A DNA stretch of 64,000 nucleotides from an uncultured Erysipelotrichaceae bacterium. GTDB taxonomy: Bacteria; Bacillota_I; Bacilli_A; RF39; UBA660. The stretch is from positions 79,251 to 143,250 of the forward strand of contig CACYLI010000001.1 in NCBI GenBank assembly GCA_902775285.1, written 5' to 3'. Positions within the stretch are counted from its first letter, which is position 1, and each line of letters opens with the position of its first letter. Both the position numbers and the translations under genes were made by a program. The notes under the pieces were generated by a model that saw only the letters and a list, made by a program, of their open reading frames with translations, was not told where the DNA came from and made no database searches. This document shows positions 51,680 to 60,391 of this stretch, piece by piece.

Positions 51680-52805
51680 CAAAAACTCCATTTAAATACA
51701 TTTTCTCAATATTTTGTGACTCCCTAGGATTTTCATCAGAAAATCTTTTTACTATAGTTCCTTTTTTTAAATCAAACTTAAATGAATATATTTGATCTGG
51801 TCTTAATATTGAAGTGTCTAATAAATTAGTAGAATGAGATGTAAAAAACAATTGAGAATTATTACTGTTGTTGTAAAAGAATTTGATTAAACTTTCTTCC
51901 AATTCGTTATGTAATCCACTACTAAATTCATCAACAATTAACAAACAATCATTTTTTGCAGCATAGTATATTGGCAATATAGTACTCATAAATGCCTTGT
52001 TACCAGTTGATTCCATAATTAATGGCATAACAACATTTGTGCCTTTTTTTCTAAGTCCTATCATTTCTTTATTAGAATTGATAATAATTGTTTTATCTTT
52101 GTTGGAAGATTGCTTATCAAAAACAACTTCATTATCATATCCAATTTTTTCAATTAAATTGTTTAGTTTAGTAGCATCATTGCACTCAGCATATTTTTCT
52201 AAAAATTGTTCTGATATTCTAGTAGGATTATATGACTTAATACTTCTCCCACCCATCAAGCAATTTATATATAATGAATTTTTCAAAAAATCAAACCATC
52301 TATTAAAAATAGGATCATTATTAAAACGTGTATTATAATATTCAAGCTTTAGCAATGATAAACCAGGATTAATATTTTTATTGTCCTTTTCATCATCAAA
52401 ATATGTTTTACCATTAGTATTTAATCTTTCTAACTTAAGTACATTATTTAAATATAACTTTTCCGAATTTATTGAATTACTTTCAAAAGTTACATCGTAA
52501 ATTATTTCGTTACCATCAACACAAAATGAATAACTTAAAGAAAATTTTGTTCCTGGAGTATAAAGTGACTTTCTAAAAATATAGTTTTGTTCTGAGTTTT
52601 CCAACAACAAATCAAGTAATAAAACAATTGCATTTAATACTTGTGTTTTACCAGAAGCATTTTCGCCAACAAACAAAGCACCTTTTAATACACGATTTTC
52701 ACCAACATTAGTATCTTCTAAAATTTTATAATTTGTAGCTTTAAAATCAAATGTTGTCTTAGAAATAAACGTAGTATAATCTTTTAATGTTATACTTGTT
52801 AACAT
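51642..52805 (-). CDS. ABC/SMC-type ATPase of a two-gene defence system
   Basis: 387 residues. Walker A GENASGKT at 47-54, Walker B LLIVDEFSSGLH around 287-298, then a switch FFTSHSTNLLD. This is the AAA_15/AAA_21 layout of overcoming-lysogeny-defect-like ATPases (AbiLi, RloA, AriA groups). The insert between Walker A and the signature is short. Strong promoter upstream with two palindromes. The gene is at the right end of the element, after the integrase gene and on the other strand, a common cargo position. Confidence 0.75.
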   Translation of the reverse strand: MLTSITLKDYTTFISKTTFDFKATNYKILEDTNVGENRVLKGALFVGENASGKTQVLNAIVLLLDLLLENSEQNYIFRKSLYTPGTKFSLSYSFCVDGNEIIYDVTFESNSINSEKLYLNNVLKLERLNTNGKTYFDDEKDNKNINPGLSLLKLEYYNTRFNNDPIFNRWFDFLKNSLYINCLMGGRSIKSYNPTRISEQFLEKYAECNDATKLNNLIEKIGYDNEVVFDKQSSNKDKTIIINSNKEMIGLRKKGTNVVMPLIMESTGNKAFMSTILPIYYAAKNDCLLIVDEFSSGLHNELEESLIKFFYNNSNNSQLFFTSHSTNLLDTSILRPDQIYSFKFDLKKGTIVKRFSDENPRESQNIEKMYLNGVFDGMPKYNKNFKD

Positions 52806-52842
52806 AAATTCACTCTCCCTACTATTAGTATACTACACTTAA

Positions 52843-52918
52843 TGTAAAAAAAATACATTTTTTTAACTAGAAGTGTAATTTTTTTACATTATTATATGTT
52901 TTTTTAAAGATTTGTCAA
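52843..52918 (-). promoter_or_regulatory. Consensus promoter and operator palindromes of the ATPase/Toprim pair
   Basis: The minus strand has TTGACA, a 16-base spacer and TATAAT (52891-52918), the best SigA match I found in the window. TGTAA-N5-TTACA (52874-52888) covers the predicted start point, and TGTA-N7-TACA (52843-52857) lies further down in the leader; both suggest tight repression. Confidence 0.65.
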
Positions 52919-52941
52919 TAGTTTTATATTAAATAATTATT

Positions 52942-52960
52942 GTACCTAAATTGTACCTAA
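52942..52960 (+). repeat. Arm-type tandem repeat, right end of segment 3
   Basis: GTACCTAAATT followed by GTACCTAA, the same 19 bases as at 36240-36258, 97 bases from the right core. Confidence 0.65.
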
Positions 52961-53008
52961 AACTTTTTATAAAATTTTAGTGCTTGCAAAGTCCCATAAA
53001 CACGGGGC

Positions 53009-53037
53009 AAAAAAAATGCTAAGGCTTTCGCCTTAGC
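53009..53037 (-). terminator. Minus-strand terminator abutting core 4
   Basis: GCTAAGGC (53018-53025) pairs with GCCTTAGC (53030-53037) around a TTTC loop; the minus strand then has A and eight T. Confidence 0.85.
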
Positions 53038-53055
53038 TTCAGGGGGTTTTGGTTG
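53037..53055 (+). repeat. Att core, right end of segment 3
   Basis: CTTCAGGGGGTTTTGGTTG, identical to 36124-36142. Right of it the left-end motif (TGGTTAAAATGGGC) is absent, as expected for chromosomal sequence. Confidence 0.75.
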
Positions 53056-53156
53056 ATACTTCCATAATGATTTGTAGAAGTATCTTTGTCATATTTCTAT
53101 GACAATTTAATTATATAATTATTATGTCTTTTTTGTCAATTATTAAATAATTTTTT

Positions 53157-53714
53157 TTACAAATTATGTATATAATAATATACTTCTAACCAATCATTTA
53201 CCCTTTTTACATTAGTTTCTTTACTTTTATTTATATCTGAATTAAATAATATTGATTTAATTCCTTCTTTATTTAAATTCTCAACTGTATCAATCGCATC
53301 ATCTATCATTAAATCAATATTTTCATTTCTACAACACTCTATTTTATAAGTTTGACTAGTTATTAATTTATCATAATTAATATTATTTCTTTTTAAATAT
53401 TCTTCACAAAATTTTTGAGCATCTTTATAAAAATTATTACTTCTTGCTGTTACTATTATTATTCTATTACCTTCACTTCTAAGTTTATCAATTACTTCTC
53501 TAGCATTCTCTTTTACTTCTATTTCATTTCCCATTGTTTCTGCAAAATCATTAAAGAATTTCTTAGTCATATCATCAATTAAAAAACCTCTAATAATTTC
53601 TTCTAAATTATTTAATAATTGATTTCCATAATCACTATCATATTTTTCTAAATACTCTTTTACTTTTTGAGTTGAATTAGTAATCGTATCATCAATATCT
53701 ATACCAATTGTCAT
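53157..53714 (-). CDS. 5'(3')-deoxyribonucleotidase-like HAD phosphatase
   Basis: 185 residues. IGIDIDDTITNS is HAD motif I (DxDDT), IIIVTARSNN motif II, and IDLMIDDAIDTVENL motif IV. The overall pattern with a small helical cap is that of the NT5C family (YorS/YqfW-like), which removes phosphate from deoxynucleoside monophosphates. First chromosomal gene to the right of the island. RBS AGGTGA before the ATG at 53714. Confidence 0.8.
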   Translation of the reverse strand: MTIGIDIDDTITNSTQKVKEYLEKYDSDYGNQLLNNLEEIIRGFLIDDMTKKFFNDFAETMGNEIEVKENAREVIDKLRSEGNRIIIVTARSNNFYKDAQKFCEEYLKRNNINYDKLITSQTYKIECCRNENIDLMIDDAIDTVENLNKEGIKSILFNSDINKSKETNVKRVNDWLEVYYYIHNL

Positions 53715-53870
53715 ATTTCACCTCGCTTTATGATTATAACATATAAATTATATTATTTATTCTTTTATTTTATTACTAGTGTAAACTATATTTTATAAAA
53801 AATCTATTATTCATTTATTTACTAATAAAATAAAATTTGATAAAATCTTATTATAATAGGAGTGAATTAA

Positions 53871-54950
53871 ATGAAAAAAAAGAATGAAAAGAGTAATAAA
53901 AAAATTAATTCAAATAATGATAGTACTAAATTCTGCAATTACAATCAATTTATTAAAGCTTTAAAAGATATCTCATCTTCATCATTAGAATTAAGAAATC
54001 TATATGAATTACTTGAAGCAAGTGATTCCACTAAAAATATTAAAGAAAATAAAATAGATTCTTATGTTAAAGATTATAAAAAATCTGTTGATGAAGCTAT
54101 TAATAATCTACCATTTAGTGATTGGGATTTAATATATAAACAATTATATGAAAATGAAAAAAAGAATTATAATGTTAATATTAAATTTATATTAAATGAA
54201 TATAGTAGAAGATTAAAAGAAAAACTATTATCTAATGTTAATAAAGATGTTAAAGAAAACAAAAAGAATACAAAAAGCGAAGAAAAAGTTAGTAACAAGA
54301 AATTTGAAAGATTTAAAAATGATAATGGAATGAGTATTATTAAATTTATAGATATTAATTTTGACACTAATCTATTAAATAATTTCTTTAAGGGATTTGA
54401 TAATATTGTATTAACTGATAATATTTCAAGTTATATTGAAGAAACTAATAAACTAATTGAACAAGTAATCTTTTATTCTTATTTTAAAGATATTAAAAAA
54501 GTAATCAATTCTGTTAAAAATAATTTTAATTTAGAATTTTCTCCTATTAAAGAAGATGATGATATATTAAATGAAATAATATCTGATGAATTAAGATTTT
54601 ATCAACAAACAAAATTAATAAATATTATGGATAATATAGATAAAACATATCTTATAACATCAAAAAGAATATCAAAGAATTTTGAAAATGTAGAAGAAGA
54701 GAATATGAAAATGACATTTGAAGCTATATATACATCTACTATTCCTCATTATGCTTTCACACAAAATGCATTTAATAATTCATTTGAAATAATTCTTAAA
54801 GATGAAAACCAAATAAATCAAGATTATATTAATAAACACTTACTTGGTTCTACATTCTTATCTAATCCAGCATCTGTTTCTTTAGTAAAAGATAAAAAGA
54901 ATGAATATATAATCTATTCAACATCATCTGAAAAATTTAAATTATTATAA
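53871..54950 (+). CDS. Hypothetical cytoplasmic protein
   Basis: 359 residues preceded by AGGAGTGA. A basic, Asn/Lys-rich start has no signal peptide. Residues 25-130 are helical, a charged linker (about 120-150, KDVKENKKNTKSEEKVSNKK) follows, and a second helical and strand part closes it (MTFEAIYTSTIPHYAFTQNAFNNSFEIILKDE). I do not recognise a family. It has its own terminator and stands alone. Confidence 0.55.
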   Translation: MKKKNEKSNKKINSNNDSTKFCNYNQFIKALKDISSSSLELRNLYELLEASDSTKNIKENKIDSYVKDYKKSVDEAINNLPFSDWDLIYKQLYENEKKNYNVNIKFILNEYSRRLKEKLLSNVNKDVKENKKNTKSEEKVSNKKFERFKNDNGMSIIKFIDINFDTNLLNNFFKGFDNIVLTDNISSYIEETNKLIEQVIFYSYFKDIKKVINSVKNNFNLEFSPIKEDDDILNEIISDELRFYQQTKLINIMDNIDKTYLITSKRISKNFENVEEENMKMTFEAIYTSTIPHYAFTQNAFNNSFEIILKDENQINQDYINKHLLGSTFLSNPASVSLVKDKKNEYIIYSTSSEKFKLL

Positions 54951-54952
54951 TT

Positions 54953-54983
54953 AAAAAGAATATTTAAAAAATATTCTTTTTTT
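54953..54983. terminator. Bidirectional terminator
   Basis: AAAAAGAATATTT (54953-54965) pairs with AAATATTCTTTTT (54968-54980), between convergent genes. Confidence 0.8.
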
Positions 54984-56334
54984 ATGACTTTAATGCTTTA
55001 AATATTTTCTTCCATAAATTATTTGATGAATAATTTAGAATTCCTACTTTATATACTTTTAATCCATATTTATATAAAAGTACATTTACTATTACTAATA
55101 ATAATATTGCAATTAATAATCCTCCAACTGTGAGTTCACCCAATGTATACATGACAGGTGCCAGTATTCCAGATATAAATGGTACATAAGACATTATATT
55201 TATAAATACTGATCCTTGATAAACAGAAGCATATATTGCTAAGAAATAACCTATCATTAAGAATACCATTACTGGAGTTTGTATTTGATTATAATCTTCC
55301 ATATTAGTAGTAACACTAGCAAGTACACCAATAAATAATGAATATGCAAGAAAACTTAATAATATAAGAATTATAAATAATGGAATACCAGTAAGTAATT
55401 TAGAAGCAATATCACTATGTAAGAATAAATTTATATATTCATTAATCTTACCAACACTTTCAGGATTAGCTCCAATTGCAGTATTCATAGTTTCATTTAA
55501 TCCAGTTGATGTAAATACTCTAATTATACTACCAATAAAAGCATATAAAAGTAATAATGCACCTTGAGTTATAGCAAATACATTAGCAGATATTAACTTT
55601 GACATAAAATGAGCTTCTGGACTAACACTAGATATAATAACTTCCATACTCTTTGATGATTTTTCTTCATTTATTTCAGCACCAATCATTTGAACTATTA
55701 AATTAATTAATAAGAAGAATGGTACTATAAATGCTATTGTTATTACACTACCTATTAATTGTAAAAACTCTTCATCTTCTTTAGCATCCTCACTTAATAA
55801 TACTCTATTAACTTCTATATTTTTATAAACTTGATCTAATACACTTTGATCAATCCCAGCCATACTTAAAGCTTTATTCTCTTTTACTGCATTTAATGCA
55901 CTATAAATATTTTGATATAATAAAGCATCTAAATATTCATAAGATATAATATCAACATCAAATACTTTTTCTAAATTCTCTTCTTCTATTTTTTTAATAT
56001 TAATTATAATATCTTTTTTCTCTTCTTCTTTAATATTTTCTTTTAATTCTTCAATATTTTTATCAGCAAGTTTTACTTCAGCATTATAATTCTTTAATAC
56101 ATCAAAATAATTAGCATCCATTATTTCTTTAAACTCGTCATATACACCATATTCATCAACTACATAAATATTAACAAGTTCATCAAAATCTCCACCAAAT
56201 AGTTTTACTACACTATCTAGATTTATTACTCCTATTATAATTATAAATAATACTAAATTAATTATTTTAAAAGACTTTGTATTTATTTTTTTCTTAATAC
56301 TATCTTTTAATAAAAATTTAAATTTACTCTTCAT
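54982..56334 (-). CDS. ABC-2 type exporter permease (NatB-like)
   Basis: About 450 residues from the ATG at 56334 (AGGTGA upstream). TM1 at about 26-46, an extracytoplasmic domain of 150 residues, then five or six further membrane segments, as in NatB/YhaP. EINEEKSSKSMEVIISSVSPEAHFMSKLI is the conserved cytoplasmic coupling loop of ABC2_membrane_3. The start overlaps the ATPase gene by 11 bases, so the pair is coupled. NatAB exports sodium in Bacillus; other members export drugs or lipids, so the substrate is open. Confidence 0.85.
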   Translation of the reverse strand: MKSKFKFLLKDSIKKKINTKSFKIINLVLFIIIIGVINLDSVVKLFGGDFDELVNIYVVDEYGVYDEFKEIMDANYFDVLKNYNAEVKLADKNIEELKENIKEEEKKDIIINIKKIEEENLEKVFDVDIISYEYLDALLYQNIYSALNAVKENKALSMAGIDQSVLDQVYKNIEVNRVLLSEDAKEDEEFLQLIGSVITIAFIVPFFLLINLIVQMIGAEINEEKSSKSMEVIISSVSPEAHFMSKLISANVFAITQGALLLLYAFIGSIIRVFTSTGLNETMNTAIGANPESVGKINEYINLFLHSDIASKLLTGIPLFIILILLSFLAYSLFIGVLASVTTNMEDYNQIQTPVMVFLMIGYFLAIYASVYQGSVFINIMSYVPFISGILAPVMYTLGELTVGGLLIAILLLVIVNVLLYKYGLKVYKVGILNYSSNNLWKKIFKALKS

Positions 56335-57223
56335 ATGATTCACCTACTTTATCTATAAATATTTCATGTAAAGTTGGTTCTTCAACAACAAACTTTAGTA
56401 CATTATCACATTTAGAAAGAGATTTAAATACATTTCCTACATATTTAATATCTTCAATTTTAACATTAAACTCATCTTTATTCTTTTCAACACTTATAAC
56501 TCCATCTACTTTTTCAAGGGTTTCTTTAGTAGTATCAGCTATTATTTTAATATTCTTACGTCTATAATCAGATTTTATTTTTGTTAATTTACCACTTAAT
56601 ACAACATTTCCTTTTACTAATATTATAAGTGAATCACAAAAGTATTCTACATGTTCCATCATATGTGAAGAAAAAATTATAATTGTATTTTCTTTTTTTA
56701 ATCTTAATATTACTTTTTTAAACATTTCAACATTTATTGGATCTAATCCACTAAATGGTTCATCTAATATTAATAACTTTGGTTTATGTAAAACACTAAT
56801 AATAAATTGTATTTTTTGTTGATTACCTTTTGATAACTCTTTTATTTTTTTATTTTTATATTCTTCTATATTAAACTCTTTTAAGTATTTATCTAATTCT
56901 GTTTCTACTTCTTTTGGAGTTAATCCTTTTAATACTCCATAATAGGTAGCTTGTTCTAAAACTGTTTTTGTTCCAAGTAAACTTCTCTCTTCAGTTAAAA
57001 ATCCAATTTTATCAGTTATACTATAATCTATTTTTTTATTATCTAATGTTATTTCTCCACTTGTTTTATCAAGAAGTCCCATAATCATTCTAAATGTAGT
57101 TGTTTTACCTGCTCCATTAACACCTAAAAGTCCAAATATCTCTCCTTCTTTTATTTCAAAAGAAATATCATTTACAGCTCTAAAATCATCATAATATTTT
57201 GTTACATGACTTACTTTTAACAT
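56324..57223 (-). CDS. ABC transporter ATP-binding protein (NatA-like)
   Basis: 299 residues. Walker A GVNGAGKTT (34-42), signature LSKGNQQK, Walker B LLILDEPFSGLDP, and H-loop SSHMMEHVE, all intact, with a C-terminal domain like that of NatA/CcmA exporters (ending in VEEPTLHEIFIDKVG). It drives the overlapping permease. Its ATG overlaps the pduL stop (ATGTTAA), so the three genes are one unit. Confidence 0.9.
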   Translation of the reverse strand: MLKVSHVTKYYDDFRAVNDISFEIKEGEIFGLLGVNGAGKTTTFRMIMGLLDKTSGEITLDNKKIDYSITDKIGFLTEERSLLGTKTVLEQATYYGVLKGLTPKEVETELDKYLKEFNIEEYKNKKIKELSKGNQQKIQFIISVLHKPKLLILDEPFSGLDPINVEMFKKVILRLKKENTIIIFSSHMMEHVEYFCDSLIILVKGNVVLSGKLTKIKSDYRRKNIKIIADTTKETLEKVDGVISVEKNKDEFNVKIEDIKYVGNVFKSLSKCDNVLKFVVEEPTLHEIFIDKVGESYEE

Positions 57224-57774
57224 ATTTTTACCCCCATTCCAGTTTCTATTCCAAGCATTTCTGCTTCATCTTTATTCATATGTAATTCAAGAACACATGT
57301 TTCATCTGATTTAATATGTACATCTCCTAAAATTACACCATTTTCATATTCTACAGTTACTGTTTCACCTTTTTGTTTATTAAATGTTATTAAATCACTA
57401 GCACTCATATGAATATGTCTATCAGCAACTATTGTTGATTCAACTGCGTGATATCTTCCTTTAGGTCCAATTATATCAATAGTTTCACTACCCTTTAAAT
57501 CTCCACTAGTTCTAATAGGAGCTTTAATTCCAAAATATTCATTATCTCTTTCAAGTAATTCAACTTGAGTATAATTTCTACAAGGACCAATTATTCTAAT
57601 ATGTTCTAATATTCTACTATTTCTTTCTAATGAAACAGTTTCTTCTGCTGCAAATTGTCCTAATTGAACTAAATCTCTTTTCTTAGTTAATTCATATCCT
57701 TCTCCAAATAATATATCTAAAGCTTCTCTAGTTAAATGAACATGATGATTAGAAACTCCAACTTTTATATCCAT
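57217..57774 (-). CDS. pduL: Phosphate acyltransferase PduL
   Basis: 185 residues. GVSNHHVHLT and ADRHIHMS provide the His ligands for the two zinc ions; GPCRNYTQVELLERD and GIKAPIRTSGDLKGS are the family signatures. It converts acetyl- or propionyl-CoA to the acyl phosphate, replacing Pta in many fermenting Firmicutes for ATP production through acetate kinase. There is no microcompartment targeting peptide at the N-terminus and no shell genes nearby, so it is probably a soluble metabolic enzyme. Confidence 0.9.
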   Translation of the reverse strand: MDIKVGVSNHHVHLTREALDILFGEGYELTKKRDLVQLGQFAAEETVSLERNSRILEHIRIIGPCRNYTQVELLERDNEYFGIKAPIRTSGDLKGSETIDIIGPKGRYHAVESTIVADRHIHMSASDLITFNKQKGETVTVEYENGVILGDVHIKSDETCVLELHMNKDEAEMLGIETGMGVKIC

Positions 57775-57887
57775 AATGTTTCCTCCAATTATATATTTAT
57801 TATAATATAATTTAGATAAAAATAAAATAAACGATTATCACATTATTTTAAATAATACATTTAATAATATTAAAGGGTGGTGTTTAT

Positions 57888-58220
57888 ATGAATGGAAGTT
57901 ATTATCAAACTCCTGTATTTATTAATGATTTAGAAAGAGATAGTAGTTCTCCTTATCCAAATAGTAAAAATTATAATTTAGTTTCAGAACAAAGTTATAT
58001 TGAAAATATATTAAGAAATAATATAGGGAAAAAGGTAAGAGTTCATGCTTCTTTTAGTGATTCAGTTGAATGGAGAGATAGAGTATTTACTGGTATTATT
58101 GAACATGCAGGAAGAGATAATTTAGTAATAAATGACATAGATAATAATAAATATTATTTAATATTAATGATTTATTTAGATTTCGTTGAATTTGATGAAG
58201 AAATTACTTATGCTAAATAA
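57888..58220 (+). CDS. gerQ: Spore coat protein GerQ
   Basis: 110 residues. EQSYIENILRNNIGKKVRVHASF, then WRDRVFTGIIEHAGRDNLVINDIDNNKYYLILMIYLDFVEFDEEITY, follows the GerQ core almost throughout. In Bacillus GerQ is placed in the coat, is crosslinked by transglutaminase Tgl and holds the cortex lytic enzyme CwlJ in place for germination. The N-terminal Gln-rich region seen in Bacillus is much reduced here, so crosslinking may not occur. GGGTGG precedes the ATG. Confidence 0.85.
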   Translation: MNGSYYQTPVFINDLERDSSSPYPNSKNYNLVSEQSYIENILRNNIGKKVRVHASFSDSVEWRDRVFTGIIEHAGRDNLVINDIDNNKYYLILMIYLDFVEFDEEITYAK

Positions 58221-58241
58221 CTTTTAAAATTATGTTTTTTT

Positions 58242-58263
58242 TGTTATAATGTATTAAGGTGAT
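58242..58263 (+). promoter_or_regulatory. Extended -10 promoter and RBS of the LemA-like gene
   Basis: TGT-TATAAT (58242-58250), AGGTGAT (58257-58263), ATG at 58267; leader of about 10 bases. Confidence 0.55.
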
Positions 58264-58266
58264 AGA

Positions 58267-58824
58267 ATGACTAAGACAAATATTATAATTGTTATATTTT
58301 TTATAGTTATATTATTAGTAGTTTTATCTATTATTTTATATAAATATAAAGGAGAAAAATTAGATAATTTAAAGAAGAAACTTGATAATTGTGAAAATGA
58401 ATTTTATTCAAAGATAGAAGAAAAACATAAAACGCTATTATCTTTAATAGAAGTTGTTATTAATAAATATAAAGTTGAAAGTAAAGCTTTTGATGATGTT
58501 AAATCTTTAGAACTTGATTCTACTAATTTATATAAAAATGAAAATTTATTAAATAAATGTCATAAAGAAATAATACAAGTAATTGAAGATAATATTAAAG
58601 TAAGACAAACTAAAGTATTTAAAGAACAATTAAATAAATATGAAGAAATAGAATTACACTTAATATCTATTAGAACATTTTATAATAAATATACTTTAAT
58701 ATATAATAATATAATTAAAAAATTTCCATATAATTTTATATCTAAATTTAAAGGATATAAAATAAGATCATTAATAGATGGAAAAGAATTAGATACAAAT
58801 TTTAATAATGATTTAGAAGTGTAA
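58267..58824 (+). CDS. LemA-like membrane protein
   Basis: 185 residues. One N-terminal membrane helix (4-26) and a long helical hairpin. RTFYNKYTLIYNNIIKKFPYNFISKFKGYK is the LemA signature (YN-x-x-V-x-x-YN, FP-x-N-x-I-A-x-x-F-G-F), and the earlier NCENEFYSKIEEKHKTLLSLIEVV fits its first helices. The function of the family is not settled; it is membrane-bound with a cytoplasmic or extracellular bundle. The gene is close to and co-directional with the next one. Confidence 0.75.
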   Translation: MTKTNIIIVIFFIVILLVVLSIILYKYKGEKLDNLKKKLDNCENEFYSKIEEKHKTLLSLIEVVINKYKVESKAFDDVKSLELDSTNLYKNENLLNKCHKEIIQVIEDNIKVRQTKVFKEQLNKYEEIELHLISIRTFYNKYTLIYNNIIKKFPYNFISKFKGYKIRSLIDGKELDTNFNNDLEV

Positions 58825-58856
58825 TACACTTCTTTTTATTGAGAAAGAGAGATTTT

Positions 58857-59729
58857 ATGCCTAACTATAAAACACATTCAATACATATAGATAAATGTAG
58901 TGATTATATAGATTCAAGAATACAATTAGATAAAGAAGACTTAAAAGTATTTTCATTTGGTCCAGATACTCTTGTATTTACTGACCCATTAACTTTTAAT
59001 AATCAACATAATACTAAAACATCACTATTCTTTTTAAAGCTAATAAAAAAAATAAAAGAAACTTCATCTTTAGATAATAAAGAAATAATAAGTTTTTTAT
59101 ATGGTCAATTAAGTCATTTTATTGTTGATTTAACATTTCATCCATATATTTATTATGTAACTAATAATTTAAAAAATAATAATTTTATAAATTCTCATCT
59201 TCAATATGAATTATGGTTAGATAATTATTTTATGAATAAATATAAAATTGATAATAAAAATTATTATAAAAAAGATAAAATAGATAATAATGATTTAAAA
59301 CACATAATAGATGATATATATTTTAATGTTTATAAATGTGTACTAGCAAGTAAAAAATATAATATTGGAATAAATATTATAAAGTCATTAGAAAATAACT
59401 TACGTAATAATGAAACTGTTAATTATATATGTAATAATCTTAACATTGGAGATATTAAATATTCTAATGAATACTCTATTTTAGAAGAATTTCTAAATAA
59501 TGATAGAAATACTTGGTTAGACCCTATTACTGGTGAAGAAAACATTATATCTATTAATGAAATATGGAATACATCAATAAGTAGATATATTGAAACTATA
59601 GAAGATGTTAATGCTTATTTATATGATGATAAAGAATTAAAAAATAGGTTTATTCTTTCAAACCTATCTTATGATACATCTCTTCCTTGTGAAACAAAAA
59701 AAGAATTCATATATGCTAAAAAATACTAA
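58857..59729 (+). CDS. Zinc-dependent phospholipase C-like protein
   Basis: About 290 residues from the ATG at 58857; an upstream TTG is less likely. MPNYKTHSIHIDKC, then FSFGPDTL, GQLSHFIVDLTFHPYIYY and FINSHLQYELWLDNYF, place the His and Asp residues of the ZDPC (PF00882) fold, which binds three zinc ions. There is no signal peptide, so it is not the secreted toxin type but the short cytoplasmic type common in Firmicutes, of unknown substrate. Confidence 0.7.
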   Translation: MPNYKTHSIHIDKCSDYIDSRIQLDKEDLKVFSFGPDTLVFTDPLTFNNQHNTKTSLFFLKLIKKIKETSSLDNKEIISFLYGQLSHFIVDLTFHPYIYYVTNNLKNNNFINSHLQYELWLDNYFMNKYKIDNKNYYKKDKIDNNDLKHIIDDIYFNVYKCVLASKKYNIGINIIKSLENNLRNNETVNYICNNLNIGDIKYSNEYSILEEFLNNDRNTWLDPITGEENIISINEIWNTSISRYIETIEDVNAYLYDDKELKNRFILSNLSYDTSLPCETKKEFIYAKKY

Positions 59730-60391
59730 TATGGTAATTTAAAATTAATTTCTTTAATATTATTTTTCTTTAAAAATTCATTTGTTCTAGAAAAAGGTTT
59801 ACTTCCAAAAAATCCATTTCTTGCTGATAATGGGCTTGGATGAGCACTTTCTATTATCAAATGATTTTTATTTGTGATAAATTGTTTTTTACTTCTAGCA
59901 AAATTACCCCATAATATAAATACTACACTTTCTTTTTTTAAATTAATTAGTTTAATTATATGATCAGTAAGTAATTGCCATCCTAAGTCTTTATGAGATA
60001 AAGGACTATCTTTTCTAACAGTTAGTATACTATTTAAAAGAAGGACCCCCTCTTTTGCCCAAGGAGTTAAATCTCCTACTAATGAATTTTTTATTCCTAA
60101 ATCATCATATAATTCCTTAAATATGTTTTGTAAACTTGGAGGTAATTTTATACCCTTTTGGACACTAAAAGAAAGTCCATGAGCTTCCCCTTCTCCATGA
60201 TAAGGATCTTGTCCAATTATAACTACTTTAGTATCTTTATAACTTGTTTGTTTTAGTGCATTAAAAATATTTTCATATTTAGGATAACAAGTATAGTGTT
60301 TATATTCTTCATCTATTCTTTTCATAAATTTATGAAATCCTTCACTTTCCCAAACACTTTTCAATACAACATCCCAATCATTACCTATCAT
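59726..60391 (-). CDS. ung: Uracil-DNA glycosylase
   Basis: 221 residues, normal length. GQDPYHGEGEAHGLSFSV holds the catalytic Asp62 and water-activating region. PPSLQNIFKEL, LLLNSILTVR, and ESAHPSPLSARNGFFGSKPFSRTN give the uracil pocket and DNA-intercalating loop. It removes uracil from DNA to start base excision repair. It overlaps the transporter gene upstream by 4 bases and is convergent with, and overlapping by 4 bases, the ZDPC-like gene. Confidence 0.97.
   Translation of the reverse strand: MIGNDWDVVLKSVWESEGFHKFMKRIDEEYKHYTCYPKYENIFNALKQTSYKDTKVVIIGQDPYHGEGEAHGLSFSVQKGIKLPPSLQNIFKELYDDLGIKNSLVGDLTPWAKEGVLLLNSILTVRKDSPLSHKDLGWQLLTDHIIKLINLKKESVVFILWGNFARSKKQFITNKNHLIIESAHPSPLSARNGFFGSKPFSRTNEFLKKNNIKEINFKLPY

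Larger units (their letters stand above)
52806..53156. other. Right end of the element and chromosomal junction
   Basis: Contains no gene. It has the promoter and palindromes of the ATPase gene (52843-52918), the arm repeat (52942-52960), a terminator (53009-53037), the 19-bp core (53037-53055) and an inverted repeat GATACTTC/GAAGTATC (53055-53062, 53077-53084) belonging to the chromosome. Confidence 0.6.

Noticed and set aside
36124..53055. Complete prophage
   Set aside because: No terminase, portal, capsid, tail, holin or endolysin genes are present.
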